43,368 nt of DNA from Brooklawnia sp. GTDB lineage: Bacteria; Actinomycetota; Actinomycetes; Propionibacteriales; Propionibacteriaceae. Positions 11,355 to 19,185 of the stretch are shown here, in pieces. The translations under genes and the position numbers were made by a program. Every line of letters begins with the position of its first letter. The first letter of the stretch is position 1. The notes under the pieces are model-generated. The model saw nothing but the letters and a program-made list of their open reading frames with translations. It was not told where the DNA came from and ran no database searches. The stretch spans positions 1 to 43,368 of the forward strand of contig JAAYVP010000313.1 of assembly GCA_012517115.1 (NCBI GenBank). The letters are read 5' to 3'.

Positions 11355-11999
11355 TCAGTTGACCGCCCGCTCGAACGATGAGGTGAACTTCATCAGGTCG
11401 ACCAGCCGGTGCACCAGTTGGTCGGAGTCCTCGTCAAGGTCACCGGCGATCTGCTCCAGGTCGAACTCGCTGACTCCCTGGTCAACCAGCATGTCGAAGT
11501 CACCGATGGGTTCAGAATCACCGTCAGGATCGGGCACCTCTAGGCCGAGGTAATCCACGACGTCGCGCGCGATGGGCCAATCGTTGGCCGCGATCGAGTC
11601 GTTCAGCAGCACCTGGGTGTTGCGGCCCCGTACTCGACACAGTACGAAGAACTCGCCAGCGATGGAGATCACGCCCAGGGCCCCCGCATCGCCGGGCAAC
11701 CTGCGGAGTTGGTCGACCAGGTCGTCAAGGTCGTTGGCCATCTGGGGGGTCAGCTCGGTGGCGACCGCAACCCCATCCTCACGGTAAAGGGCTACCGCAA
11801 AGTCGATATCGTCGGCGGTCGCGTCCTCGTAGAAGTCATCGTCGTCGTCATCGAGATCGTCGAGATCGTCGTAGTCATCGGGGATAACCCCGCCGTCGAG
11901 GTCGCTATCGTCATCGAGATCGTCGACAGAGTCGAGCGAATCGTCGAGTTCTTCATCGACGAACAGCTTGTCATCGGCGTCCATCTTTTGGCTCCTCAA
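11355..11999 (-). CDS. tRNA adenosine deaminase-associated protein with acidic N-terminus
   Basis: Located directly upstream of tadA; DIDFAVALYREDGVAVATELTPQMANDLDDLVDQLRRLPGDAGALGVISIAGEFFVLCRVRG typical of this actinobacterial family. Confidence 0.8.
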   Translation of the reverse strand: MRSQKMDADDKLFVDEELDDSLDSVDDLDDDSDLDGGVIPDDYDDLDDLDDDDDDFYEDATADDIDFAVALYREDGVAVATELTPQMANDLDDLVDQLRRLPGDAGALGVISIAGEFFVLCRVRGRNTQVLLNDSIAANDWPIARDVVDYLGLEVPDPDGDSEPIGDFDMLVDQGVSEFDLEQIAGDLDEDSDQLVHRLVDLMKFTSSFERAVN

Positions 12000-12133
12000 C
12001 CTTCCACCTGGTCAACCTAATACCGGGGCCTACCCGTCCTCAATCGTCGCAGATCGAGCCACTGTCCAAAACCCGGGGCCCAAGATTCGCCTGAGCGACT
12101 CGCCTGTCCGGTGCCTGTGCCAAGGTGGGATCC

Positions 12134-12775
12134 GTGCACCTCAAAGTACTTGACCATCCATTGGTGGCTCACAAGCTAACCCACCTGCGCAACGTGAAAA
12201 CCGACAGCCCGACCTTCAGAGCGTTGGTGGACGAGTTGGTCACCCTGCTGGCCTACGAGGCAACCCGAGGTGTGCGGGTGACACCGGTGCGCATCACCAC
12301 TCCGGTCGCCGAGACCGAAGGCGTCGAGTTGGCAGACCCCAAGCCCTTGGTGGTCCCCATCCTGCGTGCCGGGCTGGGCATGCTGGGTGGCATGACCCGC
12401 CTCATGCCGACGGCGGAGGTCGGCTTCGTAGGCATGATCCGAGATGAGCAGACGCTGCAGCCCTTCACCTACGCCGAACGGTTGCCGCAAGATCTGTCGG
12501 GACGGCAGTGTTTCGTCCTTGATCCCATGCTGGCCACCGGAGGGTCACTGGGCGGCTGCGTGCGGTTCCTAGCTGACCGCAAAGCCGACGATGTCACCTG
12601 CGTCTGCCTGCTGGCTGCCCCCGAAGGCATTGAGCGCTTCCGCATGCTGGTTGACGAGCTTCAGATCTCGACCACCTTGGTGGTGGCTGCGGTCGATGAG
12701 CGACTCAACGAGCTCGGTTACATCGTGCCTGGTCTCGGCGATGCGGGCGACCGGCTCTACGGCGTAGTCGACTGA
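12134..12775 (+). CDS. upp: uracil phosphoribosyltransferase
   Basis: [66 protein letters not shown] start inferred. Confidence 0.95.
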   Translation: MHLKVLDHPLVAHKLTHLRNVKTDSPTFRALVDELVTLLAYEATRGVRVTPVRITTPVAETEGVELADPKPLVVPILRAGLGMLGGMTRLMPTAEVGFVGMIRDEQTLQPFTYAERLPQDLSGRQCFVLDPMLATGGSLGGCVRFLADRKADDVTCVCLLAAPEGIERFRMLVDELQISTTLVVAAVDERLNELGYIVPGLGDAGDRLYGVVD

Positions 12776-13857
12776 GTCTGGTCGAGAGCCTCCATCTCAG
12801 CATCCAGCTGTTCCGCCACGGGCGCATCGATTGCCTCTTCGGCCTTGGCCCCCGCTGACTGGACAGCAGACTCGCCGTCGGTCTCGGATGTCCAGGCCTG
12901 CGCGCTGCGCGGATTAAACGGGTCTGTGAACGCGCTTTGTGGGCTGCCGAGGGTCGCCAGCATCTGCCGCACGTTCGCCAACTGAGCGGTGATCGAGTCA
13001 CGGCGTGCCGTGGCGGCCGCCAGTTCACGTTCCGAGTTCTGCCTGATCCCCTCGGCACGCCGCTTGGCCTCTGAAAGCAGTGTGGACGCCTCCGCCTGGG
13101 CGTCGCGCACGATCTGATCGGCCTGTGCGCGGGATTCGGTGGTCACCCGCTCCGCCTCGCCGCGGGCCTCGACCAGTTCCTGGGTGGCCAAGTCGATCTC
13201 CTGGGTCTTCTTAGCCAGCGTCTCGTTCAACTCGTTCATCGCGGCGGTTCGCCGCTCGGCGAGCGCCCGCTCGAAGTCGGCGGCCGCCTGGGCGGCCCGT
13301 GCGCGCTGCCCCTCATAAAGCGCCTCGGCCTCCTCGCGGCGGGCCGTCGCCTCGGCTTCGGCCTCCTCGCGCAGCTGATCGGCTTGCTGTTTGGCATCCT
13401 TGATGGTGCGGGCGGCTACAGCCTGAGCTCGCAAGATCGTCTCAGCCGCCTCACGCTCGGAGTTCAACGCAGTGTCGGCGGCCAGCTGCTGGGCCTCGGC
13501 CGTCAGACGTTCGTACTCAGTGCTCGCGTTCTCACGTAAGTGGTCAGCCTCCTGCTGGGCGAGTGTGAGCATCTGGCCGATGCGTTCACCCAGGTCGGCG
13601 TAAGAGAGCGGCACACCGTGGTCTTGTTCGGCTCGCGCCTCGGCCAGCGCCTGTTCGAGCATCTCGATCCGACCTGTGAGGTCACCAGCCTGCTGACGTT
13701 GCTTGGTGATCTCCACCGACTGTCTGGCGTTGTCTTCACGGGCGCGGGCGAGATCGGTCTGGAGCTGCTCGACCGTTGACCGAAGCTGGTGCACCCGCTG
13801 GTCGACCTCGGCGGGCTCGTAGCCCCTTCGCACCAGGCGGAACTGGCTCTCGGTCAT
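12757..13857 (-). CDS. DivIVA-domain coiled-coil protein
   Basis: N-terminal [22 protein letters not shown] (DivIVA-like) followed by long Ala/Glu/Arg-rich coiled coil. Confidence 0.8.
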   Translation of the reverse strand: MTESQFRLVRRGYEPAEVDQRVHQLRSTVEQLQTDLARAREDNARQSVEITKQRQQAGDLTGRIEMLEQALAEARAEQDHGVPLSYADLGERIGQMLTLAQQEADHLRENASTEYERLTAEAQQLAADTALNSEREAAETILRAQAVAARTIKDAKQQADQLREEAEAEATARREEAEALYEGQRARAAQAAADFERALAERRTAAMNELNETLAKKTQEIDLATQELVEARGEAERVTTESRAQADQIVRDAQAEASTLLSEAKRRAEGIRQNSERELAAATARRDSITAQLANVRQMLATLGSPQSAFTDPFNPRSAQAWTSETDGESAVQSAGAKAEEAIDAPVAEQLDAEMEALDQTQSTTP

Positions 13858-14171
13858 CGTTGATCTCCTCGGGTATCGCTGTCGTTGTCGGCTGGTTGGG
13901 GATCTGGGTCCGGATCATCGACGCTGAGAATCGGCACCGCGAGCGCTTCGATGACGCCCGACAAGTTCCCCAGTTCGTTGGCGATGCTATCGCGTTGGCT
14001 GGCCTGCAGGGCAACCTCGCTGCGGGCCAGCTCCAGCATCGTTTGGGCGTCGGCGCGAATTCGGTCGGCATCACGGCGCATCTGGTCGGCGAAGTTCTGT
14101 GCAACCTCAAGGATCTGCGAGGCACGCCGACCGAGATCATCCTCGTGCAGAATTATGTCGCTGGCGGCCAT
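13854..14171 (-). CDS. DivIVA-associated coiled-coil small protein
   Basis: MAASDIILHEDDLGRRASQILEVAQNFADQMRRDADRIRADAQTMLELARSEVALQ; 4-bp ATGA overlap with the DivIVA-domain gene. Confidence 0.6.
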   Translation of the reverse strand: MAASDIILHEDDLGRRASQILEVAQNFADQMRRDADRIRADAQTMLELARSEVALQASQRDSIANELGNLSGVIEALAVPILSVDDPDPDPQPADNDSDTRGDQR

Positions 14172-14258
14172 GATCCAATCCTCCCATCCACTCGGCGGGC
14201 ACCCGCCGGGGGTATGGATCTCGGGGGGAAAGAACTCCCGCCACCCTAGGCAACCCAC

Positions 14259-14280
14259 GATCAGCAGTACCAGGGGGAAC
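14259..14280 (+). repeat. Motif C, distal copy (att-like; resembles menB 3' end)
   Basis: GATCAGCAGTACCAGGGGGAAC vs GATCAGTAATACCAGGGGAAAC at 17488-17509 (19/22 identical). Confidence 0.65.
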
Positions 14281-14327
14281 ATCGGCATGGGTGACGGTGG
14301 GTGTTGATCGTTGTTGGCATGTGCTGC

Positions 14328-14342
14328 CTGACCTGCGCAAAC
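14328..14342 (+). repeat. Motif A, left copy
   Basis: CTGACCTGCGCAAAC vs CTGACCTGCGAAAAC at 17467-17481 (14/15). Confidence 0.6.
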
Positions 14343-14385
14343 GTCGTTGACGTTGCCGGTGCTAGATGGTCGCTCTGTGTCGTCC

Positions 14386-14406
14386 TGCCACATTCTTGCC
14401 ACATCT
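14386..14406 (+). repeat. Motif B, left copy (internally repeated TTGCCACA-like unit)
   Basis: TGCCACATTCTTGCCACATCT vs TGCCACACTCCTGCCACACAT at 17429-17449; each contains two TGCCACA units 11 bp apart. Confidence 0.65.
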
Positions 14407-14609
14407 CCGAGGCTGCTCAGGAGCCGAACCGGGATGGCGTGGTCGATCGGGAGCCCTCAGGCCACCAGCCCGTCGTGGATTCCGTCGAGGTGGCCGCTGA
14501 TGCTGTCACTCTGGTCGTGGAACACGAGACCGACGATGTAGAACGGCGAGTGTTTCTCGTCCGGCCCGAAGTCATCTGACTCGTCGATGAAGATGCTGAG
14601 TTCTCGCAC
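14403..14609 (-). pseudogene. DUF3800-like protein, N-terminal relic with in-frame TGA
   Basis: VRELSIFIDESDDFGPDEKHSPFYIVGLVFHDQSDSISGHLDGIHDGLVA*GLPIDHAIPVRLLSSLGD; similarity continues in the same frame past the stop, then ends at the motif B repeat. Confidence 0.55.
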
Positions 14610-14757
14610 GACCTGCTCCAGAAACAACTTCAGGCGGGCGATGCCCGGCTTGAAGGATGTGGCGAAGGTAGCTCCGCAAAAAGGGTGGACCATGACCCGA
14701 AGGTCAGCCCAGTGAAACAAATCAAGCACGCGGGTTAGGCACGTCGGAGGCCAACAC

Positions 14758-15248
14758 CTACACCCCTGGCGGAGGGTAGTCAGCCGTCATGCCCGCTTCG
14801 ACCAGGTTGGGATGAACGCCCGCCCCTTCGAGCGCAGCCAGCCGCGCCGAGATGTCTCGTCGTCCTGCTCCGGGCCCAAGCCCGCTCTCGATCGCGCGGG
14901 CCAGGACGGCCGCCTCACCCCCGTGGTTTCGTGCGTGCCGCAGGTGCCCAGCGGCCTCAGCGTAGGCCGCTGGGGCCGTCCCGTAGCCGTCGCCTCCGGC
15001 ACCGTTCTCGGCTGCATCCCTGCAGCAGAAAACCAACTCAAGGTGGCTGACCAGTTCCGCGCCCTTGAACTTGCCGGGCAAGGGGAACTTGGTGGTCGAG
15101 AGGAACCCGGGTACAGCCAGGTGTATTGCTCGATGAGGCGCGCGAGCACTTCGTCCTGCGGCTCGCTCCACCACGCGCGGATGTGTTGGTTCTCCGCGTG
15201 CGAAGCCGGCGCGGTCCACAGATACGAGGTGTTGTCAGGTGCCGTCAC
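14758..15248 (-). CDS. Unrecognised third gene of the Nmad operon, with an internal -1 frame change (programmed frameshift or disrupted gene)
   Basis: GTG start at 15248 overlapping the Nmad3 end; MTAPDNTSYLWTAPASHAENQHIRAWWSEPQDEVLARLIEQYTWLYPG in one frame, continuing FLSTTKFPLPGKFKGAELVSHLELVFCCRDAAENG...MTADYPPPGV in the -1 frame; both parts have coding-like GC3. Confidence 0.55.
15105..15111 (-). other. Slippery-type heptamer C_CCG_GGT at the frame junction
   Basis: X_XXY_YYZ pattern in phase with the upstream frame; slipping -1 gives the downstream coding frame. Confidence 0.4.
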
Positions 15249-16122
15249 GCCCAACCTCCACATCGAGGTCTCCAGCCGTTCGCGCGGCATCCAGCAAGCC
15301 ACGAAACCAACCGAACGCTTCTGGGTAGTAGGCGGTGTCAAGAACGAACTCCTGGCCACGGGCAACGCTCTTCAGACGGACCCGGTCGCCATCGACGTTC
15401 CAGCGGTCCGGCTTGTCGTGGAACCCAAGTGCCGGTCGGGTGCCGCCGGGAGCGAACCATCTTGGCAGGTCCCAGACGGACCTACTGCCGCCGACCATCG
15501 TCAGTCGAAGTCGGTCATCGTAGTGGTCGAAGACACCCGCACCGGGCAGGTCGAGGTCGACTCCATCGAGGGTGAGCTTGTCGCATGCGGTGTAGACGGT
15601 GTTGCCGCGTCCACGTGGGCTTGCGATATGGGGGTGGTACTTCATCCAGGCGGGGTGCTCGACACTACCGACCGGGACGACTTCGTCGATCTGCATCCAT
15701 CCCCAGATCACGTGCAGGTCAGGCGCGCCTGGCACGTAACGCAGTCGCCCTCCAGATGATGTCGCCCGCCGGAACCAGCCGAAGAAGAGGAACAGGTCGC
15801 CGGGACCGACCCCTTCTCGTGTCAGGACGGATTGCGCGGCGTCGACCTGACCGAAGAGCGGCCGCCAGCTCGGTTCGCGGGGATAGGCAGACTCGATCAG
15901 GTCGGGGTCGAGGTGCGCGAAGTGGTCAGCTCGCGTCCGGCCGTTGGTCAGTTCGACCGCGACACTGCCGAGGTTCTGGCCTGCGATGGTGATGTCTTGG
16001 TAGCGGATCGGTGACTGCTTGTCCGGGATCGGCATCGGGATCATCGAGCCGTCGTCCAGGATGGGGTTGGCGACCTTGCCCGCGCTTGCGTCGAATGCCT
16101 TGCGGCTCAGGATCAGCTTCAC
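15235..16122 (-). CDS. Nmad3-like (nucleotide modification associated domain 3) protein
   Basis: MKLILSRKAFDASAGKVANPILDDGSMIPMPIPDKQSPIRYQDI...HLDPDL...GVGPGDLFLFFGWFRR...HVIWGWMQIDEV matches remembered Nmad3 pattern. Confidence 0.75.
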   Translation of the reverse strand: MKLILSRKAFDASAGKVANPILDDGSMIPMPIPDKQSPIRYQDITIAGQNLGSVAVELTNGRTRADHFAHLDPDLIESAYPREPSWRPLFGQVDAAQSVLTREGVGPGDLFLFFGWFRRATSSGGRLRYVPGAPDLHVIWGWMQIDEVVPVGSVEHPAWMKYHPHIASPRGRGNTVYTACDKLTLDGVDLDLPGAGVFDHYDDRLRLTMVGGSRSVWDLPRWFAPGGTRPALGFHDKPDRWNVDGDRVRLKSVARGQEFVLDTAYYPEAFGWFRGLLDAARTAGDLDVEVGRDGT

Positions 16123-17036
16123 GTCTCACGCCAACTCTGGTCGCCCGTCTTCCACTGCGTCGGCGCATCCAGGACGCCGCCGGGGAGGTCTGCGAACCAT
16201 CGGGCGACGGTATCAATCTGGTCGGTGCTGAAGTTGGAGCGGTGGCCACGGCCAACGGCAAGGAACTGGAGTTCGTCGGGCAACGCTGGCCCGCTTCGCC
16301 CCCAGTAGGTGAAGCGATCGCAGACGAGCACGTGGTTGCCGCCCAAGTCAGTCCATTTGGTACCGGAGTCCTCCGACCCGTCGGATCTGGAGTGGGACGA
16401 GGGTAACTGGCGGAAGCCGCCATCGACGGGCTGGTAGATGTTGTCGCCTACGCGATGGACGATCTGGGGCGAGGTCATGACCGGCCGCCGTTCCTGATAC
16501 TGCGGATTGGTCCAGTACTGCTCGAATCCGATCACGTCGGCGACCTGCGCTGCATATACGACATGTTCGCTGCGGCTCGACAGCCCGACGATAATGTCGC
16601 CAACGTTCGCGACCCGGCGAATCCGCGGCTTGCAGCAGGCGAGCGTCAGGACTCCGCGGAAAGGGTGCGGCGAGAAGCCTGTGTCGTGAACCACGACGTA
16701 GGAGAAGACTCGGTTCGTCTGGACCGGATCGCCAACCTCCCACGTCCGCCCCCGCCTCGGCACGAACGACACGGTGACGCCGTCAGGGCCGGGTGCTTCC
16801 CGGTGAGGGGCTTCGCGGTTCAGGGTGGCGACCGGCTCGTCATCCCATCGCGGTCCGCATGACACTGACGCCGCCGGGGTGATTCGGCGCGCAAGGGTAG
16901 GCGACGCGACTACCTCACTCGCTGTCCCTCGGGTCCACGAATGACCACAGCGCTCGCAGGTGATCTGATGACGACCGTCGCCGAGCCCGACTCCACGCAG
17001 CTCCACATCCTCGCCGCAATTGGAGCAGTCGATCAT
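16119..17036 (-). CDS. Nmad2-like (nucleotide modification associated domain 2) protein with N-terminal zinc ribbon
   Basis: VFSYVVVHDTGFSPHPFRGVLTLACCKPRIRRVANVGDIIVGLSSRSEHVVYAAQVADVIGFEQYWTNPQYQERRPV...GDNIYQP; N-terminal CSNC...CERC; 4-bp overlap with the next gene. Confidence 0.75.
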   Translation of the reverse strand: MIDCSNCGEDVELRGVGLGDGRHQITCERCGHSWTRGTASEVVASPTLARRITPAASVSCGPRWDDEPVATLNREAPHREAPGPDGVTVSFVPRRGRTWEVGDPVQTNRVFSYVVVHDTGFSPHPFRGVLTLACCKPRIRRVANVGDIIVGLSSRSEHVVYAAQVADVIGFEQYWTNPQYQERRPVMTSPQIVHRVGDNIYQPVDGGFRQLPSSHSRSDGSEDSGTKWTDLGGNHVLVCDRFTYWGRSGPALPDELQFLAVGRGHRSNFSTDQIDTVARWFADLPGGVLDAPTQWKTGDQSWRET

Positions 17037-17182
17037 TGGTCACCTCCCTCGGTCTGCTCACCATGACAACGGTATCGAGATGCGCCGAGCCGACAGGACT
17101 CTGGAAAGCCCCCGGATCACTGGTCGTTGCTGGCTGTTCAACTTTCTGGTCTGACACGCCTCAGAGTCGCTCTCAGACCCTG

Positions 17183-17449
17183 TCAAAGCGTCGGCGCATG
17201 CATGCTACGAGAATTCGTAGACGGTCCGCCCCTCCTGGGCGGGCCGAGGGCGTCGGCCCAGGCGCGCCGGTCCCAAATCTCCCGGTTGATCCACGCCGCC
17301 TGCACCGGCTCCACCGTGACGGGCTCAGCGGGGTCGCGGTAGCACAGGCCGCCGTGGTGGGCACGCTCGCTGGCACCGGGCAACTGGTCGTGGTCGAGGG
17401 GGCAGCCGGGGAAGTCAACCGAACTCCTTGCCACACTCCTGCCACACAT
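17183..17449 (-). CDS. small ORF or coding remnant at the island edge
   Basis: VDFPGCPLDHDQLPGASERAHHGGLCYRDPAEPVTVEPVQAAWINREIWDRRAWADALG has strong GC3 bias; no recognised family; begins inside motif B. Confidence 0.35.
   Translation of the reverse strand: MCGRSVARSSVDFPGCPLDHDQLPGASERAHHGGLCYRDPAEPVTVEPVQAAWINREIWDRRAWADALGPPRRGGPSTNSRSMHAPTL
17429..17449 (+). repeat. Motif B, right copy
   Basis: TGCCACACTCCTGCCACACAT. Confidence 0.65.
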
Positions 17450-17466
17450 GGCGACCTAAACCATCG

Positions 17467-17481
17467 CTGACCTGCGAAAAC
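17467..17481 (+). repeat. Motif A, right copy
   Basis: CTGACCTGCGAAAAC. Confidence 0.6.
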
Positions 17482-17487
17482 ACGCCA

Positions 17488-17509
17488 GATCAGTAATACC
17501 AGGGGAAAC
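17488..17509 (+). repeat. Motif C, menB copy (att-like; contains menB stop codon)
   Basis: GATCAGTAATACCAGGGGAAAC; reverse complement encodes ...FPWYY-stop of MenB. Confidence 0.65.
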
Positions 17510-18413
17510 TCGACCAGTCAGGCTCCCGCTTGGCCAGGAAGGCGTCCCTTCCCTCCGCGGCCTCGTCGGTCATGTAGGCAAGGCGAGTCGCCTCACCGGC
17601 GAACAACTGTTGCCCCAGCAGACCGTCGTCGGGCAGGTTGAAGGCGTACTTCAGCATTCGGATCGCTGTCGGTGACTTGCCGCAGATCTTGCGGCCCCAC
17701 TCCAGTCCCGCGTCCTCAAGCAGCGCGTGCGGGACGACCTTGTTGACCATGCCCATCCGTAGCGCGTCCTGCGCCGAGTAGGTGTCGCCGAGGAAGAAGA
17801 TCTCACGGGCGAACTTCTGGCCGACCTGCCGAGCCAGGTATGCCGACCCGTAGCCGCCGTCGAAGGATGCGACGTCGGCGTCGGTCTGCTTGAACCGGGC
17901 GTGCTCGGCCGAGGCGATCGACAGGTCACTGACGACGTGCAGGCTGTGCCCGCCGCCCGCCGCCCAACCACTGACCAGGCAGATCACCACCTTGGGCATG
18001 AACCGGATCAATCGCTGTGCCTCCAGGATGTGGAGCCGTCCAGCTCGCGCCCGGTCAACGGTGGACGCGTCCTCGCCGCCGGCATACTGGTAGCCGGACT
18101 TGCCCCGGACGCGCTGGTCACCGCCGCTGCAGAAGGCCCAGCCACCGTCCCGGGGGCTGGGGCCGTTGCCGGTGAGCAGCACGCAGCCGATATCCGGCGA
18201 CTGCCGGGCGTGCTCGAGAGCGAGCAGCAACTCGTCCACGGTGTGCGGCCGGAAGGCGTTGCGCACCTCCGAGCGGTTGAACGCGATCCGCACCACTCCC
18301 GGGCTCCCGGCTCGCTGGCCAGCACGGTGGTAGGTGATGTCGGTGAACTCGAAGCCAGGCTCCTCGTCCCAAAGTTCGGGGCGGAAAGGATTAGTGGATG
18401 CGTCGCTGCTCAT
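17490..18413 (-). CDS. menB: 1,4-dihydroxy-2-naphthoyl-CoA synthase
   Basis: Crotonase fold, FCSGGDQRVRGKSGYQ, GWAAGGGHSLHVVSDLSIAS, QTDADVASFDGGYGSAYLARQVG; start MSSDAST. Confidence 0.96.
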   Translation of the reverse strand: MSSDASTNPFRPELWDEEPGFEFTDITYHRAGQRAGSPGVVRIAFNRSEVRNAFRPHTVDELLLALEHARQSPDIGCVLLTGNGPSPRDGGWAFCSGGDQRVRGKSGYQYAGGEDASTVDRARAGRLHILEAQRLIRFMPKVVICLVSGWAAGGGHSLHVVSDLSIASAEHARFKQTDADVASFDGGYGSAYLARQVGQKFAREIFFLGDTYSAQDALRMGMVNKVVPHALLEDAGLEWGRKICGKSPTAIRMLKYAFNLPDDGLLGQQLFAGEATRLAYMTDEAAEGRDAFLAKREPDWSSFPWYY

Positions 18414-18475
18414 AGGTTCCAAGGTAGCGGCCGGCTCGTGCCAGGTGGCGTCGCCGCTAGCTGGCCAGCCGCGCG

Positions 18476-19072
18476 CTACCGCCTTGTCGCCTGTCCGGCG
18501 GCCCGCGCCAGCGCCGAGTCGCTGCCTTCGATGGCTGCGAAGACGATCGCTGTCAGGTGGCTGGTTGCCCACGCGAGCAGCAACGCGACCCCCAACACAG
18601 AGGCGACCGTCTCGGGGACGCCGAAGACCTGTTCCAGCCAGGACGGCGCCGCTGGGCCGGTGTCACCGAAGTCGTACAAGACCAGCGCAGCCAGCAAGTG
18701 GGCTGCGTAAGAAACCAGCATCAGGATGGAAGAAACCGGGCCGCCGGCCGCTGGTCGTACCTTCTCGGCGCGGACGGTTACCAGGATCGCCAGAACGATC
18801 TGCGGGAGACCAAAGGCGACGAGTCCGAAGAACATGTAAGAGACGGTGATCCAACCCGCGACACCGGTCCCGAAGCGGATCACCACGAACAGCACCGGAA
18901 CCAGCAGGCCCAGCCACGCGAACCAGACTGCGGTCCTTTGCAACGGCGACGCCGGTAACGTCCATTTGGGTGTCTTGGCCTGCCCCCACCGGTTCTGCGG
19001 CGGGCGGGGTTGGCTTGGCCAGTGCCCAGACGGTGGGTGTGGGGGCTGACTCACCGAGCCATGGTGCCACAT
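18476..19072 (-). CDS. hypothetical membrane protein
   Basis: Pro-rich N-terminus and four hydrophobic segments; start uncertain (ATG 19072 or GTG 19054). Confidence 0.6.
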   Translation of the reverse strand: MWHHGSVSQPPHPPSGHWPSQPRPPQNRWGQAKTPKWTLPASPLQRTAVWFAWLGLLVPVLFVVIRFGTGVAGWITVSYMFFGLVAFGLPQIVLAILVTVRAEKVRPAAGGPVSSILMLVSYAAHLLAALVLYDFGDTGPAAPSWLEQVFGVPETVASVLGVALLLAWATSHLTAIVFAAIEGSDSALARAAGQATRR

Positions 19073-19185
19073 GGTCCGCGGCGGACGACAGTCAAAGCCG
19101 CATCGCAATAGGGCGCGGACCCGCAGGCCTACCGTCCCGCGAGCAGGTAGCCTAAGTCCTCAGCCGTCGCCGATGGGAGGTTCGG

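Larger units (their letters stand above)
14259..17509. mobile_element. Candidate integrase-less genomic island inserted at the menB 3' end, carrying Nmad2/Nmad3 genes
   Basis: Both ends share three directly oriented motifs (C, A, B) including an imperfect copy of the menB terminus; content is accessory between core genes. Confidence 0.6.

Noticed and set aside
14457-14729. Full 90-aa ORF as an intact gene
   Set aside because: Recognisable DUF3800-like sequence begins only around 14609 and continues past the TGA, so a relic is more likely than an intact gene.
14812-15759. 315-aa plus-strand ORF across the island
   Set aside because: Runs antisense to Nmad3 and the third gene, whose minus-strand frames have better GC3 and recognisable domain sequence.
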